Source: a virus
IMG/VR virus record: IMGVR_UViG_3300027970_000044
Location: 1 to 47,146 of that record
Length of the DNA: 47,146 nucleotides
Strand: one strand, 5' to 3'
Both the position numbers and the translations under genes were made by a program. Below the pieces are notes generated by a model that saw only the letters and a program-made list of their open reading frames with translations, made no database searches and was not told the DNA's origin. This document shows positions 32,257 to 39,799 of the stretch, in pieces (position 1 is the first letter of the stretch; each line of letters starts with the position of its first letter).

Positions 32257-34188
32257 TTATAAGAAAAAAGGCATAAAATTATGAGATGGCTTTTTTGCTG
32301 CCTCAGAATGAAGATCAAAATAAACTTTAACAGCCCAATTACCAAGCATTAAAGCAGAGTAATTATCTTTTCTTGGTTTATTTGCAGTTGTCAATCTCCT
32401 GAGATGGCTCGGCAAATCAAAACTCTGAGTTCCACGATTTGTTGAGGAAACCTGAATAAGAGCGCATTGATCTTTGGTATCTTTGATAATGAAGTCCTGC
32501 TGCTCCATAAAATCCCTAACGCCTAGTTTGTTTCTCTCTAATGCATCTTCGGGAGCATCATCTATACCCTTTGGATATATGTATTCTATAGGAATATTTA
32601 AAGAGAACATTTGATTAACGATATCTGGGTGCGCGCACGATGCGCTAGCAAACCATATTCTTTTGTGATCTATGCAGCTTTGAAGATAGCCATTTGCTCT
32701 ACCAATAAAAGAAGAAGTAAAGTACTGTTTAATACATATTGACTTTGTATCAAAATTATATTGAGACTTTGCTTCTTTCAGCATTTCATGGTATTCGTCG
32801 CCCTCTTTGTCAGAGTTGAAATCAAAAAAACCAACTCTCATCCCCTTGGCTTTAAATATCGCAGAACCGTTTGCCGCCTCAATAAATTGATCGCCACCAG
32901 CGTTGTCAATTATTATTAAATTAATATTGAAATGGGTTAGCAAATAGTAAAAGTATTTAATATGATCTTGGATACTTGTTCCAGCCTTTTGATATCCATG
33001 CACATAAACAGACGTTCCATCCTCTTCATTCAATTCAATAACTGCCATTGCAAAATAATCAGAACTTTTAGAAGCACTAAAGCTTGGATCTATAGCTAAA
33101 ACGTATTTCTTATCTTTGTCTCCAACTATTTTAGTTGTTGGATATTGACCGTTCGGCACCGTGCATAAGGTCATTTTCTTTGGCGAAAAATAACCGTCTC
33201 CTCCATCAACAAATCTAGCACAATATTCTCTAAGAAAAGCAGAGTGACTAATTCCTCCGCTTTTCGCGAGCTGGATCACGCCTTGATCAATCATATGCTC
33301 TGGTAACGATTCATAGCTCATTTGCGAAACAAAATAGGTAGAATTTTTCATCGCCTCCATCCTATCTTCCCCCACCTTATCCGAATCTGATAATATATTA
33401 GGATCTCTGATGATGTCAGACCATATGGAATACAACTCGAACAAGTATTCAAAAGTATAGCTTGCAGAACTCAATGTTATCATTTTGTTCATATTTTTGA
33501 ATACAGTTCTATCCTTTTCTTGCATTCTCCCAGCCTTAATCATTTGATCTTCAATCTCTCTAACTTTAATTCTCTCGGCAACGTCAAGGGGAGAACTCAT
33601 AAAGGGCATAAGAACTCTTTCGACGATATCTTTCGGCATCAAAAGAAACTCATCAATAATCAAAACAGAAGCTCGATAACCTCTAGTGTTTTCTCCGCCC
33701 AATGGTATAGCAGTAATGGATCCTCCGTGCGGCAATTGCACGGGATAAACATACTCATCGTTTCTTTTAACAGGATCCTTAAAACATTGCTTTGCCAAAC
33801 CCGAATCTTTGGTATTCAGCATTCTGTCTATCTCCATGAAAAGTCTACGAGATGTTCTAAAATTTGCAGACGCTATAAGTATTTTAGTTCCAGGCTCGAA
33901 TATGCATTGAAGTATACAGAAAACAGCAGCGCAGAAACTCTTTGAAGCGCCTCTTCCCCATGTTAACATGCTAAAATTTCTATTAAACATCGCTTTAATA
34001 GTTATTTCTTGATATTTTTCCAACTGGATTCCTAGAAAAAGCTCCGTAGTTAAACCTATATTTGATTTCAAAAATTTTGCCAGCGTTATTCTAGCGGTGA
34101 CATCATCCATTTCGCCACGTATTTCAAGAAGCTCCTCATTGAAATGCCTGTCTGGAATTATAATATCTTGATTGCCTACTTCCCACAT
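32257..34188 (-). CDS. terL: Terminase large subunit, 643 aa
   Basis: The DNA-packaging motor. The ATPase has a Walker A-type loop WGRGASKSFCAAV (res. 77-89; GRGASKS, with Ala-Ser in place of the usual Ser-Gly), Walker B VLIIDE (175-180) and a C-motif-like ITLSSASYTFEY at 237-248. The nuclease domain begins YVLAIDPSFSASKSSDYFA (Asp368) and has IIIDNAGGDQF (Asp429), the two acidic positions expected in the RNase-H-type nuclease. Length is normal for a full ATPase-nuclease terminase. The N-terminus lies 3 bp after the ERCC4 nuclease gene. Confidence 0.94.
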   Translation of the reverse strand: MWEVGNQDIIIPDRHFNEELLEIRGEMDDVTARITLAKFLKSNIGLTTELFLGIQLEKYQEITIKAMFNRNFSMLTWGRGASKSFCAAVFCILQCIFEPGTKILIASANFRTSRRLFMEIDRMLNTKDSGLAKQCFKDPVKRNDEYVYPVQLPHGGSITAIPLGGENTRGYRASVLIIDEFLLMPKDIVERVLMPFMSSPLDVAERIKVREIEDQMIKAGRMQEKDRTVFKNMNKMITLSSASYTFEYLFELYSIWSDIIRDPNILSDSDKVGEDRMEAMKNSTYFVSQMSYESLPEHMIDQGVIQLAKSGGISHSAFLREYCARFVDGGDGYFSPKKMTLCTVPNGQYPTTKIVGDKDKKYVLAIDPSFSASKSSDYFAMAVIELNEEDGTSVYVHGYQKAGTSIQDHIKYFYYLLTHFNINLIIIDNAGGDQFIEAANGSAIFKAKGMRVGFFDFNSDKEGDEYHEMLKEAKSQYNFDTKSICIKQYFTSSFIGRANGYLQSCIDHKRIWFASASCAHPDIVNQMFSLNIPIEYIYPKGIDDAPEDALERNKLGVRDFMEQQDFIIKDTKDQCALIQVSSTNRGTQSFDLPSHLRRLTTANKPRKDNYSALMLGNWAVKVYFDLHSEAAKKPSHNFMPFFL

Positions 34189-34191
34189 ATG

Positions 34192-35124
34192 TCAAATAAG
34201 CTTATGATCCAATAAATATTGAAAGTCTAAGTTCTTAGCATCGTCCTTGTTCATAGATAATATTTTTGGAATTAAATCAGAAGATTCAGCCCTACCACCT
34301 GAAAAGCAAAATTGTACATTTTCTGGAAAATTCTTGCATACATCCCTAAATCTATGAAATATAAAATCGGGAGAGGCTTTTGCAAATTTACCAGTTCTTG
34401 AATATGAAAATGATAAAAATTTATTAATATCGCATTCAATTACAACGACTATATATCCACCAATAGATTTAGCCCTCTCTATTTCCCTATTAAACCTCTC
34501 GAATCCTGACGATAGAGTCGAAACTAAATCGCTCAGAGACTTTCTTTCAACAGCTAAAATTCTATCGCAGGAATAATCTCCGAAGTCTAATTTTTCATTA
34601 ATTACATCAAAATTTTTCAATTTTATAGGCTTCTGTTCCCTAGTGTCAACGGTTATGTTTTTCTTATGAATAAAATTAAAATTTAATTCATTTTTATTGT
34701 AATTGTATCTTCTTTTTAAGCCGCAAGAATCTATAAACGCATTAAGGTCATCAAAGAAAAATTGGTAAGTCTTCATTGAGGGAAGATAGGATATTGTTCT
34801 CATCTCTGAGGATGATGGGAAATGGCATACACTTTTTAATTCAGAATGCGCAATAATTTTATACAATAGAAAATCTTTCGCTAAGCCGTCCTTTTCATTC
34901 TTTAGCCAAGCCAACATATTTTTTTTGTTTGCAAAATCTGTCAACAGATATTGTTCGAAACTCTTAAAGTCAATCGCCTCTGTCGTTAGTAAATCGCGCT
35001 TATTTATATTAAACTTGCAATAATTATCTATCTTTAATTTATGAACTTGTTTCACATGCTTGACAAATTCATCCTTATCCTTGGACAAATACCCGCAATT
35101 AGAATCTTTACATAAAAAATCCAT
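34192..35124 (-). CDS. ERCC4/XPF-type nuclease with N-terminal zinc finger, 310 aa
   Basis: The catalytic part has the ERCC4 signature: ITVDTREQKPI (Asp160), FGDYS (Asp183) and VERKSLSDLVSTL (Glu193-Arg-Lys). It probably cuts branched or structured DNA, in replication, recombination or before packaging. Residues 5-28 (CKDSNC ... HVKQVH, with Cys5, Cys10, His23 and His28) fit a C2H2 zinc finger, an unusual addition for a phage ERCC4 protein. It sits directly before the terminase gene and may debranch DNA before packaging, a task done by endonuclease VII in T4. Confidence 0.87.
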   Translation of the reverse strand: MDFLCKDSNCGYLSKDKDEFVKHVKQVHKLKIDNYCKFNINKRDLLTTEAIDFKSFEQYLLTDFANKKNMLAWLKNEKDGLAKDFLLYKIIAHSELKSVCHFPSSSEMRTISYLPSMKTYQFFFDDLNAFIDSCGLKRRYNYNKNELNFNFIHKKNITVDTREQKPIKLKNFDVINEKLDFGDYSCDRILAVERKSLSDLVSTLSSGFERFNREIERAKSIGGYIVVVIECDINKFLSFSYSRTGKFAKASPDFIFHRFRDVCKNFPENVQFCFSGGRAESSDLIPKILSMNKDDAKNLDFQYLLDHKLI

Positions 35125-35128
35125 AAAA

Positions 35129-36298
35129 TTAAGTGTTAAATATTTCCTTTGGATCTATTCCGCGAATAATCGCTTTAAATTCATCAACTGAAGAGAGTTT
35201 TTCTACCTCCCCCTTTAAAGCCTCGCGCTGTCTTTCTGCCAATGCAACCATTCTCTCCCTATTTTCCTCTTGTTTCCAGGCGTAAACCAAATTCAAAATG
35301 GAAGCATTTTCACTTCTTCTTTCCTCTATTCTTTTTGACCTATTTACTGTTAGGCTTTTATATAATTTATCTTGCCTAGAAATGCATTGATTATATTCAG
35401 TCTGAGCGTTATTAATAGCCTCATTTAAACCCATACTTATTTTTTTACCCTCTGAGTCAGACGCCATTTCATCTAATGCCACTCTTAAATATTCTATTCT
35501 TCTTTGAATATCAGCAGCTATAACTACCTCATTAGATAAAGTTATAAATTGATCAAGCTCTTCCTGAGTCAAATCTTCTTTATCATGAGTATATCTAATA
35601 AATGCATCTTCAAAAAGCTCCCTATCCTCAGATCTCGAATATGAGTTTATTTGATACTGAAATCTAAAAACTCTCAAATAACTGGTCAATGATTCCACGC
35701 ATTTTATTTGGGCTCTTTTTAAATTTTCTTCTTTCCATCCGTAATTAAGATATTTATTAATTCTTGCTATGCAGTGTGTCAATGAAGAAGGCGCTCTATA
35801 GTATTCCTTTTCCTTCTGGCGGTTTGATTTCAAGTTCTCTGGCGAGTAATACAAATTTTGCATTTCTTCGCCCTCAGTAACCTCGAAATGCGTTTTTTGG
35901 TTTTCCAACTCCAGCTTATTTATAAATTCATTCACCGTTTTGTATTCGACAAAAAAAGCGGTTATGTCTTGATTATTATAAAGCTCTCTTGTGAAAGACA
36001 ATACTGAGAAATCTTTTTTCTTATAATTATCAATTATTATTTTTTTCTGATCATCAGTTAGATTTAATAAGACAGCTTTTTGCGGCGCTCTAACTGTCAC
36101 CTTTCCAATTTGGAATTCGGCTATATATCTTTTAATAGCACGACCCTCTTTACTTCTGCCATCAACCTTGTCGTTTTCGAATATTTCTCTAGTAAGATCG
36201 CTCAAATCAGGACAAGCTCCACCTTCGAAAGATTTCTTAATTTGATCTTTCTGATTTTCTGTCAAAATAATTTCTTCAAGAGCTTTATTTTCTATCAT
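35129..36298 (-). CDS. Protein with duplicated N-terminal helical domain, 389 aa
   Basis: Two related segments of about 50 residues are visible: LTENQKDQIKKSFEGG (12-27) and LTDDQKKIIIDNYKKK (82-97), each followed by a LTRE(I/L)-type helix and a charged end. They look like paired helix-turn-helix domains, with DGRSKEGRAIKRYIAEF in the first copy. The rest is helical with charged coiled-coil stretches. The location just before nuclease and terminase genes would suit a small terminase or packaging-linked DNA-binding protein, but no family signature proves it. Confidence 0.82.
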   Translation of the reverse strand: MIENKALEEIILTENQKDQIKKSFEGGACPDLSDLTREIFENDKVDGRSKEGRAIKRYIAEFQIGKVTVRAPQKAVLLNLTDDQKKIIIDNYKKKDFSVLSFTRELYNNQDITAFFVEYKTVNEFINKLELENQKTHFEVTEGEEMQNLYYSPENLKSNRQKEKEYYRAPSSLTHCIARINKYLNYGWKEENLKRAQIKCVESLTSYLRVFRFQYQINSYSRSEDRELFEDAFIRYTHDKEDLTQEELDQFITLSNEVVIAADIQRRIEYLRVALDEMASDSEGKKISMGLNEAINNAQTEYNQCISRQDKLYKSLTVNRSKRIEERRSENASILNLVYAWKQEENRERMVALAERQREALKGEVEKLSSVDEFKAIIRGIDPKEIFNT

Positions 36299-36310
36299 AT
36301 AAGAAGTTAA

Positions 36311-37027
36311 TTAAATTTCCTTGACAAGGTTTTGAGCTATTCTATATATTTTATTCTTTATTTTTTTAATTTGCTTATATCCTGGAGATCTATTTTTCTC
36401 GCTTGTTTTATAACCCATTAATTTTGCGGTTTCGTATTCAGTTTTATTTTCTACGTAAATAAAATTATAAATCTTCCATTCTATTAAACTTAATTGAGTT
36501 TTAATTTTTTTATGGAAAGATTCGATCTCACTATCGTAATCAAAATAAGAATAAGTATCACGTATTTCAATGGGAGGAGAATTTTCTTCACCATTATTAA
36601 ATTTATTATCATTAATACTCAAGGGCATCTTAATTTCTTGAGCAGATTTTTTACTCTTTTCCCATTTTGAAAAATCCGCGCATTCTGAATTCTGAATTGA
36701 GTGTAAAGCACAAAGATTTCCCCCCTGATTGTGAGGACACTGCATACAAGGCTTAACAAAGTAAGAATAATTATTCCTTATCAAATTAGTCATTTGATTC
36801 GAAATAATTCTATTGAGCCAAGGTCTTAATGGTCTGCTGAAGTCCCACTTATCCCATTTACTAAATATATGAAGTCTAATTTTTTGACAAACGTCGTCAA
36901 AATCCATCCAAGCAATGGCGTTAAGTCGCCACTTTGATCTTCTTTTGCTAAGCTCTTCATTTATTATTTCAAAACATGATTCGTAAGATGGTCTGTTTTC
37001 CAAATCTAAATCTTCTTCATTTTGCAT
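36311..37027 (-). CDS. Sigma-70-family-like transcription factor with Cys cluster, 238 aa
   Basis: Probably directs host RNA polymerase to phage promoters. Region-2-like sequence: WMDFDDVCQKIRLHIFSKWD, KWDFSRPLRPWLNRIISNQM and TNLIRNN (about 40-86), the pattern DxxDVxQxxxLxxxxxxxxFxPxxPxxxWLxxIxxN of ECF-type sigma factors. An insert follows with Cys94, Cys97, Cys106 and Cys116 (CMQCPHNQGGNLCALHS), a likely zinc site not usual in sigma factors. The C-terminal part (about 170-237) looks like region 4: LSLIEWKIYNFIYVEN, TEYETAKLMGYKTSE and a basic recognition-type helix. It is the natural candidate to read the GTGTAA elements. Confidence 0.8.
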   Translation of the reverse strand: MQNEEDLDLENRPSYESCFEIINEELSKRRSKWRLNAIAWMDFDDVCQKIRLHIFSKWDKWDFSRPLRPWLNRIISNQMTNLIRNNYSYFVKPCMQCPHNQGGNLCALHSIQNSECADFSKWEKSKKSAQEIKMPLSINDNKFNNGEENSPPIEIRDTYSYFDYDSEIESFHKKIKTQLSLIEWKIYNFIYVENKTEYETAKLMGYKTSEKNRSPGYKQIKKIKNKIYRIAQNLVKEI

Positions 37028-37050
37028 GTTAATTTATAATAATTTTACCA

Positions 37051-37542
37051 TCACTCTATTTCAATATGTCTTTTTGTAGAAGAAGCCTCAGCTTTAAACT
37101 CCTCAAGAACTTGTTCTCTTGTTTTTTTAAATTCAAAATTTTCAAATTTAAAATCATTCGAATCAGATGGCGAAGATGACGCCTCCTGCATTAAAGATCC
37201 GAATGAAATACCTTTATTTTTTTCATAACCTTCAACCGAAACCCCAGCGCCAGGTTTTATACTTGAGATAATAGAATGCAAATCAGAACAATAATATTCT
37301 TGATCACTGTTGTCGTCCTCACTTTCAAATTCGTCAACTTCAATTTTTTTAATACTTTTTGGAATCTTTTTAATTTCCACATTTCTAGTTTTCGAATTTT
37401 CCTCGCTTTGAGGCATTGACGCGCTGATATTTTTTTTAACTGTAGAGTCAGAAGATACTTTAGTTCCACATTCTTGGCAAAATTTCGGTTTAGAAAACTT
37501 ATATTCGCTTTTTGAAAAACAATTTGAACAATAATAATTCAT
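37051..37542 (-). CDS. Zinc-ribbon protein with acidic disordered tail, 163 aa
   Basis: Residues 4-25 form a Cys4 zinc ribbon (YYCSNCFSKS ... FCQECGTKV). The rest is low-complexity, with an acidic run (VDEFESEDDNSDQEYYCSD) and a helical end (TREQVLEEFKAEAS). It starts at the divergent interval shared with the plus-strand metallopeptidase and precedes the sigma-like gene by 24 bp. A regulatory or transcription-associated role is plausible by context, but the sequence shows only the metal-binding module. Confidence 0.8.
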   Translation of the reverse strand: MNYYCSNCFSKSEYKFSKPKFCQECGTKVSSDSTVKKNISASMPQSEENSKTRNVEIKKIPKSIKKIEVDEFESEDDNSDQEYYCSDLHSIISSIKPGAGVSVEGYEKNKGISFGSLMQEASSSPSDSNDFKFENFEFKKTREQVLEEFKAEASSTKRHIEIE

Positions 37543-37587
37543 ATATTTAATTATATATAAAACATTTTGTTAATCAAAAATAAAAAA

Positions 37588-37593
37588 GTGTAA
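37588..37593 (+). promoter_or_regulatory. GTGTAA element upstream of plus-strand metallopeptidase
   Basis: Plus strand AAGTGTAAATATTTTAAATG. The first base is 15 nt from the ATG at 37603. Here the element is on the plus strand, in agreement with the gene. Confidence 0.62.
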
Positions 37594-37602
37594 ATATTTT
37601 AA

Positions 37603-38253
37603 ATGAAAATAAATATTTCAAACCAGCTCAAAATAAAAAACTTCGTAAACTTTGTTAAAAGTAAATTATCCGAAAAAGATGGAAAATTAATACTGAGAAA
37701 TAAAATAGCAAATGGTGGAACGCAAGATGGTGAATTTTGCGAGAAAACAAATACAATAAGGTGCAAAAAAAATAATAATTCATATTACTGGCTGGGAGTT
37801 TTAGCGCATGAATATTCTCATTTTATTCAATCGTCAAATAAAACTAAATTTTGGACGAATTTTCAAAAAAATATTAACAAATTAAAAAATGTAGATGTTA
37901 TTTTAACTGCTAAAGATTCGGCAAGAAAAGAAAGTTTTAATAAAAAAGATAGAGAAAAAATAGTTTCATCAATAATTGATATGGAGCTAGAATGTGAAAA
38001 AATGGCTCTAGAATTTGTAAAAAATTTCGACCTGCCAATAAATAAAGAAGAATATATAATTTTATCAAATGTTATATTCTATAAATATTTATATTGGGCG
38101 GAATACCAGATCTGGCCATCTTTCAAAACATCGTCAATAAAAAAATGGGACGAAGAGCTGATTAAAAAAATGAAAACTTTCGGAAATCGCCGCAGTTATA
38201 AAAATTTTTCAGAAATACCGCTGAGTGTCTTAGTTTGTTTTGAAAATACTTAG
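37603..38253 (+). CDS. HExxH zinc metallopeptidase, 216 aa
   Basis: VLAHEYSHFIQ (His69, Glu70, His73) is the zinc and catalytic motif. MELECEKMALEF (Glu128 or Glu130) offers the third ligand expected of gluzincin or ImmA/WLM-type peptidases. No signal peptide or TM segment, so it acts in the cytoplasm or virion. Basic, Lys-rich overall. It is isolated on the plus strand between two minus-strand units, with its own GTGTAA element. Its substrate is unknown; phage ImmA-like peptidases often cut regulators. Confidence 0.83.
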   Translation: MKINISNQLKIKNFVNFVKSKLSEKDGKLILRNKIANGGTQDGEFCEKTNTIRCKKNNNSYYWLGVLAHEYSHFIQSSNKTKFWTNFQKNINKLKNVDVILTAKDSARKESFNKKDREKIVSSIIDMELECEKMALEFVKNFDLPINKEEYIILSNVIFYKYLYWAEYQIWPSFKTSSIKKWDEELIKKMKTFGNRRSYKNFSEIPLSVLVCFENT

Positions 38254-38255
38254 TA

Positions 38256-39128
38256 TTAATTTTCAAAAATCGGCTCCACTCTGCGTCTGTCCTCAATGGC
38301 TTTAATACTCGGCTTTTTAATTAGTCCAGTTTTTTCCATTACAAATCTAAGCAGTCCAGATCTTACTATGTCATTGTATTCTCTTAATTCAAAACAACTT
38401 ATTCCAAATTCACGACTTTCTTCGTCGTTAAACATTTCAAACATTTTTCTGAAACCAGACTTTGAACCAATATCATTCTGATTAATAGAGTCACCTACGA
38501 AAAAAATTCTTGTAAACTCACCACATCTAGTCAAGACAAGAAAGAGATCGTCCCAAGTCATAGAACTAGCCTCATCAACGATAATAGCCTTGCAATTCCA
38601 AGAGCGCCCTCTCACAAAACCTACCGGATAGCAATTAATTCTATTATCTTTCTTCAACTTTTGAATGTCTGACTCCGGTAACATTTCTTCCAACTTATCA
38701 AAAAGAATAGCATTGTAAGGAGCCATTTTTTCCTCACTAGTACCTGGAATAAAACCAATTTTACCGGTAGTAGAAGACTCTACAGGATTTCTAATAAAAA
38801 TAATCTCATCTATTTTTTTATCATTAAGTAATTTTAAAGACGAGTAAACGCTAAGATAACTTTTAGATGTTCCATACAGGCCGTCTATAAAAATACATTT
38901 AGTACCGCGCTTTGTTGCAACTTCAACTATTTCTTTTTGCTTTTCAGTCAAATCATTTCGCGCTTTAATATTTAATGAAAAACTAATTTTAGGTCTTTGG
39001 GTCACATGCATTGACTTATCTTGCCTATCTTCCGATACATTCCGTACAGCGTCAATCTCGGAATTTTTAGTTTTAACTGCCGCCCGGCTAGATGTTTTAC
39101 GCACCCTTAAGTTTTTATTTTTCGACAT
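38256..39128 (-). CDS. phoH: PhoH-like ATPase, 290 aa
   Basis: A P-loop ATPase of the PhoH family, common in environmental phages. The Walker A is GLYGTSKS (83-90), where the usual GTGKT is changed to GTSKS. Walker B is AIIVDEASSMT (181-191; usual DEAQN). Family landmarks IRNPVESSTTGKIGFIPGT and YPVGFVRGRSWNCK (here RGRSW instead of RGRTL), and VGDSINQND, are in the right order. The first 60 residues are a basic, disordered extension. Its role is unsettled (RNA-linked or phosphate-response). It ends 2 bp from the end of the convergent metallopeptidase gene. Confidence 0.92.
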   Translation of the reverse strand: MSKNKNLRVRKTSSRAAVKTKNSEIDAVRNVSEDRQDKSMHVTQRPKISFSLNIKARNDLTEKQKEIVEVATKRGTKCIFIDGLYGTSKSYLSVYSSLKLLNDKKIDEIIFIRNPVESSTTGKIGFIPGTSEEKMAPYNAILFDKLEEMLPESDIQKLKKDNRINCYPVGFVRGRSWNCKAIIVDEASSMTWDDLFLVLTRCGEFTRIFFVGDSINQNDIGSKSGFRKMFEMFNDEESREFGISCFELREYNDIVRSGLLRFVMEKTGLIKKPSIKAIEDRRRVEPIFEN

Positions 39129-39144
39129 ATATTTTTATAAATAT

Positions 39145-39150
39145 TTACAC
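39145..39150 (-). promoter_or_regulatory. GTGTAA element upstream of PhoH gene
   Basis: Minus strand GGGTGTAAATATTTATAAAAA, 22 nt before the start at 39128. Together with the plus-strand copy at 39196 it makes a divergent pair 45 bp apart. Confidence 0.6.
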
Positions 39151-39195
39151 CCAAATAGGATTAAGTTAATTATTTTTAACATATTCACTTTTTAA

Positions 39196-39201
39196 GTGTA
39201 A
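39196..39201 (+). promoter_or_regulatory. GTGTAA element upstream of plus-strand protease island
   Basis: Plus strand TTAAGTGTAAAAATCAAAATGG. The first base is 14 nt from the ATG at 39210. Confidence 0.62.
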
Positions 39202-39209
39202 AAATCAAA

Positions 39210-39767
39210 ATGGAATCAAGTAATAAAAGTATAAAACTAGGATTGCCAGCTCGCGCAATAAATGAGCCCGAAAGCGCCGTTGTTGCAAACGCTGGCGCAC
39301 CAGCTGAATCTATTGGTGACTTTAATTTTATCAATGGCATTTATTTATCAAATGGCAAATTGGGGGGCAAAATTAGTTTCGAAAAAACTGTCGTACTAGG
39401 GTCTTACCCTTATAAGACGCTTATTAATTGGAATAAGGATTTTAAATATTGGATTATCTCATTCCTTGGTGGACCAACATATACTCATCCATTTGAGGAA
39501 GAATCCCTAATCTATCCTGATTCGTACGAGATAAAACCAGGAGACGTGATTTATTCACCAGCATATCAATACATATCTTTTTCCGATGTTGAGACGCCAG
39601 ATCTGGCTCAGAATTGGATAAAGTCATTTGAATATGGAACAGTCTCAACCCCACAAGTACTTTTAAAATACAAATATTCAAACTTTAACAATGTGGAAAA
39701 CCCAAGTCAAGCTGGTATTTTTAATTTAAGGTATGAAAATGGAAGCATCGACTGGGCCGCAAATTAA
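39210..39767 (+). CDS. Hypothetical beta-rich protein heading the protease island, 185 aa
   Basis: Not recognised. Starts MESSNKSIKLGLPARAIN, and residues 45-180 are rich in aromatic and beta-prone residues (FKYWIISFLGGPTYTHPF, DSYEIKPGDVIYSPAYQYIS). No signal peptide, no cysteines. Its N-terminal KLGLP phrase resembles the KKLGLS near the start of the next protein, perhaps a shared targeting or docking segment. A virion-surface or protease-partner role is an open question. Confidence 0.82.
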   Translation: MESSNKSIKLGLPARAINEPESAVVANAGAPAESIGDFNFINGIYLSNGKLGGKISFEKTVVLGSYPYKTLINWNKDFKYWIISFLGGPTYTHPFEEESLIYPDSYEIKPGDVIYSPAYQYISFSDVETPDLAQNWIKSFEYGTVSTPQVLLKYKYSNFNNVENPSQAGIFNLRYENGSIDWAAN

Positions 39768-39799
39768 AACAAATAAAACAACAACAATATAATAAAAAT

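Noticed and set aside
37543-37602. Classical -35/-10 host promoter in the divergent interval
   Set aside because: A TTGTTA with TAAATA can be placed, but in sequence this AT-rich such matches arise by chance; the GTGTAA element is the better supported signal.
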